A DNA stretch of 64,000 bases from Nitratiruptor sp. YY08-10 (GTDB taxonomy: Bacteria; Campylobacterota; Campylobacteria; Campylobacterales; Nitratiruptoraceae): positions 62,001 through 126,000 of the forward strand of contig NZ_AP023057.1 of assembly GCF_016629565.1 (NCBI RefSeq). Reading direction: 5' to 3'. The position numbers and the translations under genes are program-made. This document shows, piece by piece, positions 63,736-64,000 of the stretch (positions are counted from its first letter, which is position 1; each line of letters starts with the position of its first letter). Below the pieces are notes generated by a model, which had not been told where the DNA came from, did no database searches, and saw only the letters and a list, made by a program, of their open reading frames with translations.

Positions 63736-63999
63736 CTATAACTGCTTTTTCAAATCAATCTTTTGGAGATAGAATATATATACTTTTTTGATTCTTTCAA
63801 AGATCTTTGCTTTTTTGTTGATCATAGATGTGTAAATTAAGATTGCTACTTCTAACATATCGAGTATAATCTCATTATCAATGAAATGTGCTTTGAAGGC
63901 TGCTTTTATACAGTTTCTTGGTGAAAAAACTCGATTTGTCAATTGACTCTTTGAGTTTTCTTTTTGCTTGAAAGTCGGGGGATAAATCAAGAGTGACAT
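63736..63999 (-). CDS. Partial frame at the right edge, unknown
   Basis: An open frame running to the right border with no certain start; it ends in FERIKKVYIFYLQKIDLKKQ. The last ~50 residues look like amphipathic helices and could be a real C-terminus. The part at the edge reads unlike a normal protein start, and another frame is open there too (about 40 codons), so a frame change or a simple chance frame cannot be excluded. Confidence 0.3.
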   Translation of the reverse strand: MSLLIYPPTFKQKENSKSQLTNRVFSPRNCIKAAFKAHFIDNEIILDMLEVAILIYTSMINKKAKIFERIKKVYIFYLQKIDLKKQL

Positions 64000-64000
64000 C

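Overview
The window comes from a member of the Campylobacterota (the former Epsilonproteobacteria), probably a deep-branching or vent-type lineage such as Nitratiruptor, Nautilia or Sulfurimonas relatives. The signs are a modest GC content, dense head-to-tail genes with ATGA overlaps, and the set of housekeeping and respiratory genes: FeoAB, NnrS, an orphan NosD-like protein, a multiheme cytochrome and many GGDEF/EAL proteins. The lineage is inferred from reading the sequence and was not checked against a database.

Layout. Positions 1-6955 (minus strand) are a very AT-rich defence island built on a type III restriction-modification locus. It holds mod (with a frameshift), a large AAA_13-type ATPase with a HEPN/anticodon-nuclease-like C-terminus (RloC/PrrC-like), a broken rhuM fused to remains of another gene, a Fic-domain protein with its own inhibitory motif, and the start of res, which runs off the left edge. 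A row of five TTAGTGACA-type sites lies between fic and res. Positions 7033-8303 hold a phosphoribosyltransferase and a MarC-family membrane protein. From 8408 to 27731 nearly everything is on the plus strand. First comes a TetR-controlled tripartite RND efflux system (8408-14468). Next is a redox and membrane cluster (14478-20453): AhpD-like protein, CcdA, thioredoxin, ferredoxin-FNR fusion, a two-gene split permease, ChrA, rhodanese and a frameshifted Tat-signal gene. Then come TauE/SafE and a CDF metal exporter, and finally a tightly coupled K+ channel / cNMP-binding / protoglobin / thioredoxin-like / feoA / feoB operon.

Positions 27728-49710 are mostly core genes: NosD-like, DedA, YdcF, purM, speE-coaE-dapF-bax, prfA, rpsT, glmM-lspA, tRNA-Val, thrS-infC-rpmI-rplT, sufE, a GGDEF/EAL protein, a sirtuin followed by a ferritin-like/VIT1 iron transporter and NnrS, rsgA and ilvD. 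Positions 49795-50582 form an RNA cluster: tRNA-Gly, Leu, Cys, Ser, Ser and the 4.5S signal-recognition-particle RNA. The right end has a Tat-exported phosphoesterase, a dehydrogenase, yjbQ, purT, two methyltransferases, a 12-heme cytochrome c, two large cyclic-di-GMP proteins and rpsU.

The most interesting parts are the type III locus carrying an apparently intact RloC/PrrC-like nuclease next to a broken methylase, the globin/K+ channel/iron-uptake operon, the split permease encoded directly after a ferredoxin-FNR protein, and a near-perfect 19-bp hairpin in the thrS leader. Three genes (mod, rhuM and the Tat gene) are each restored in frame by one base in a short homopolymer, so sequencing error has to be kept in mind for all three.
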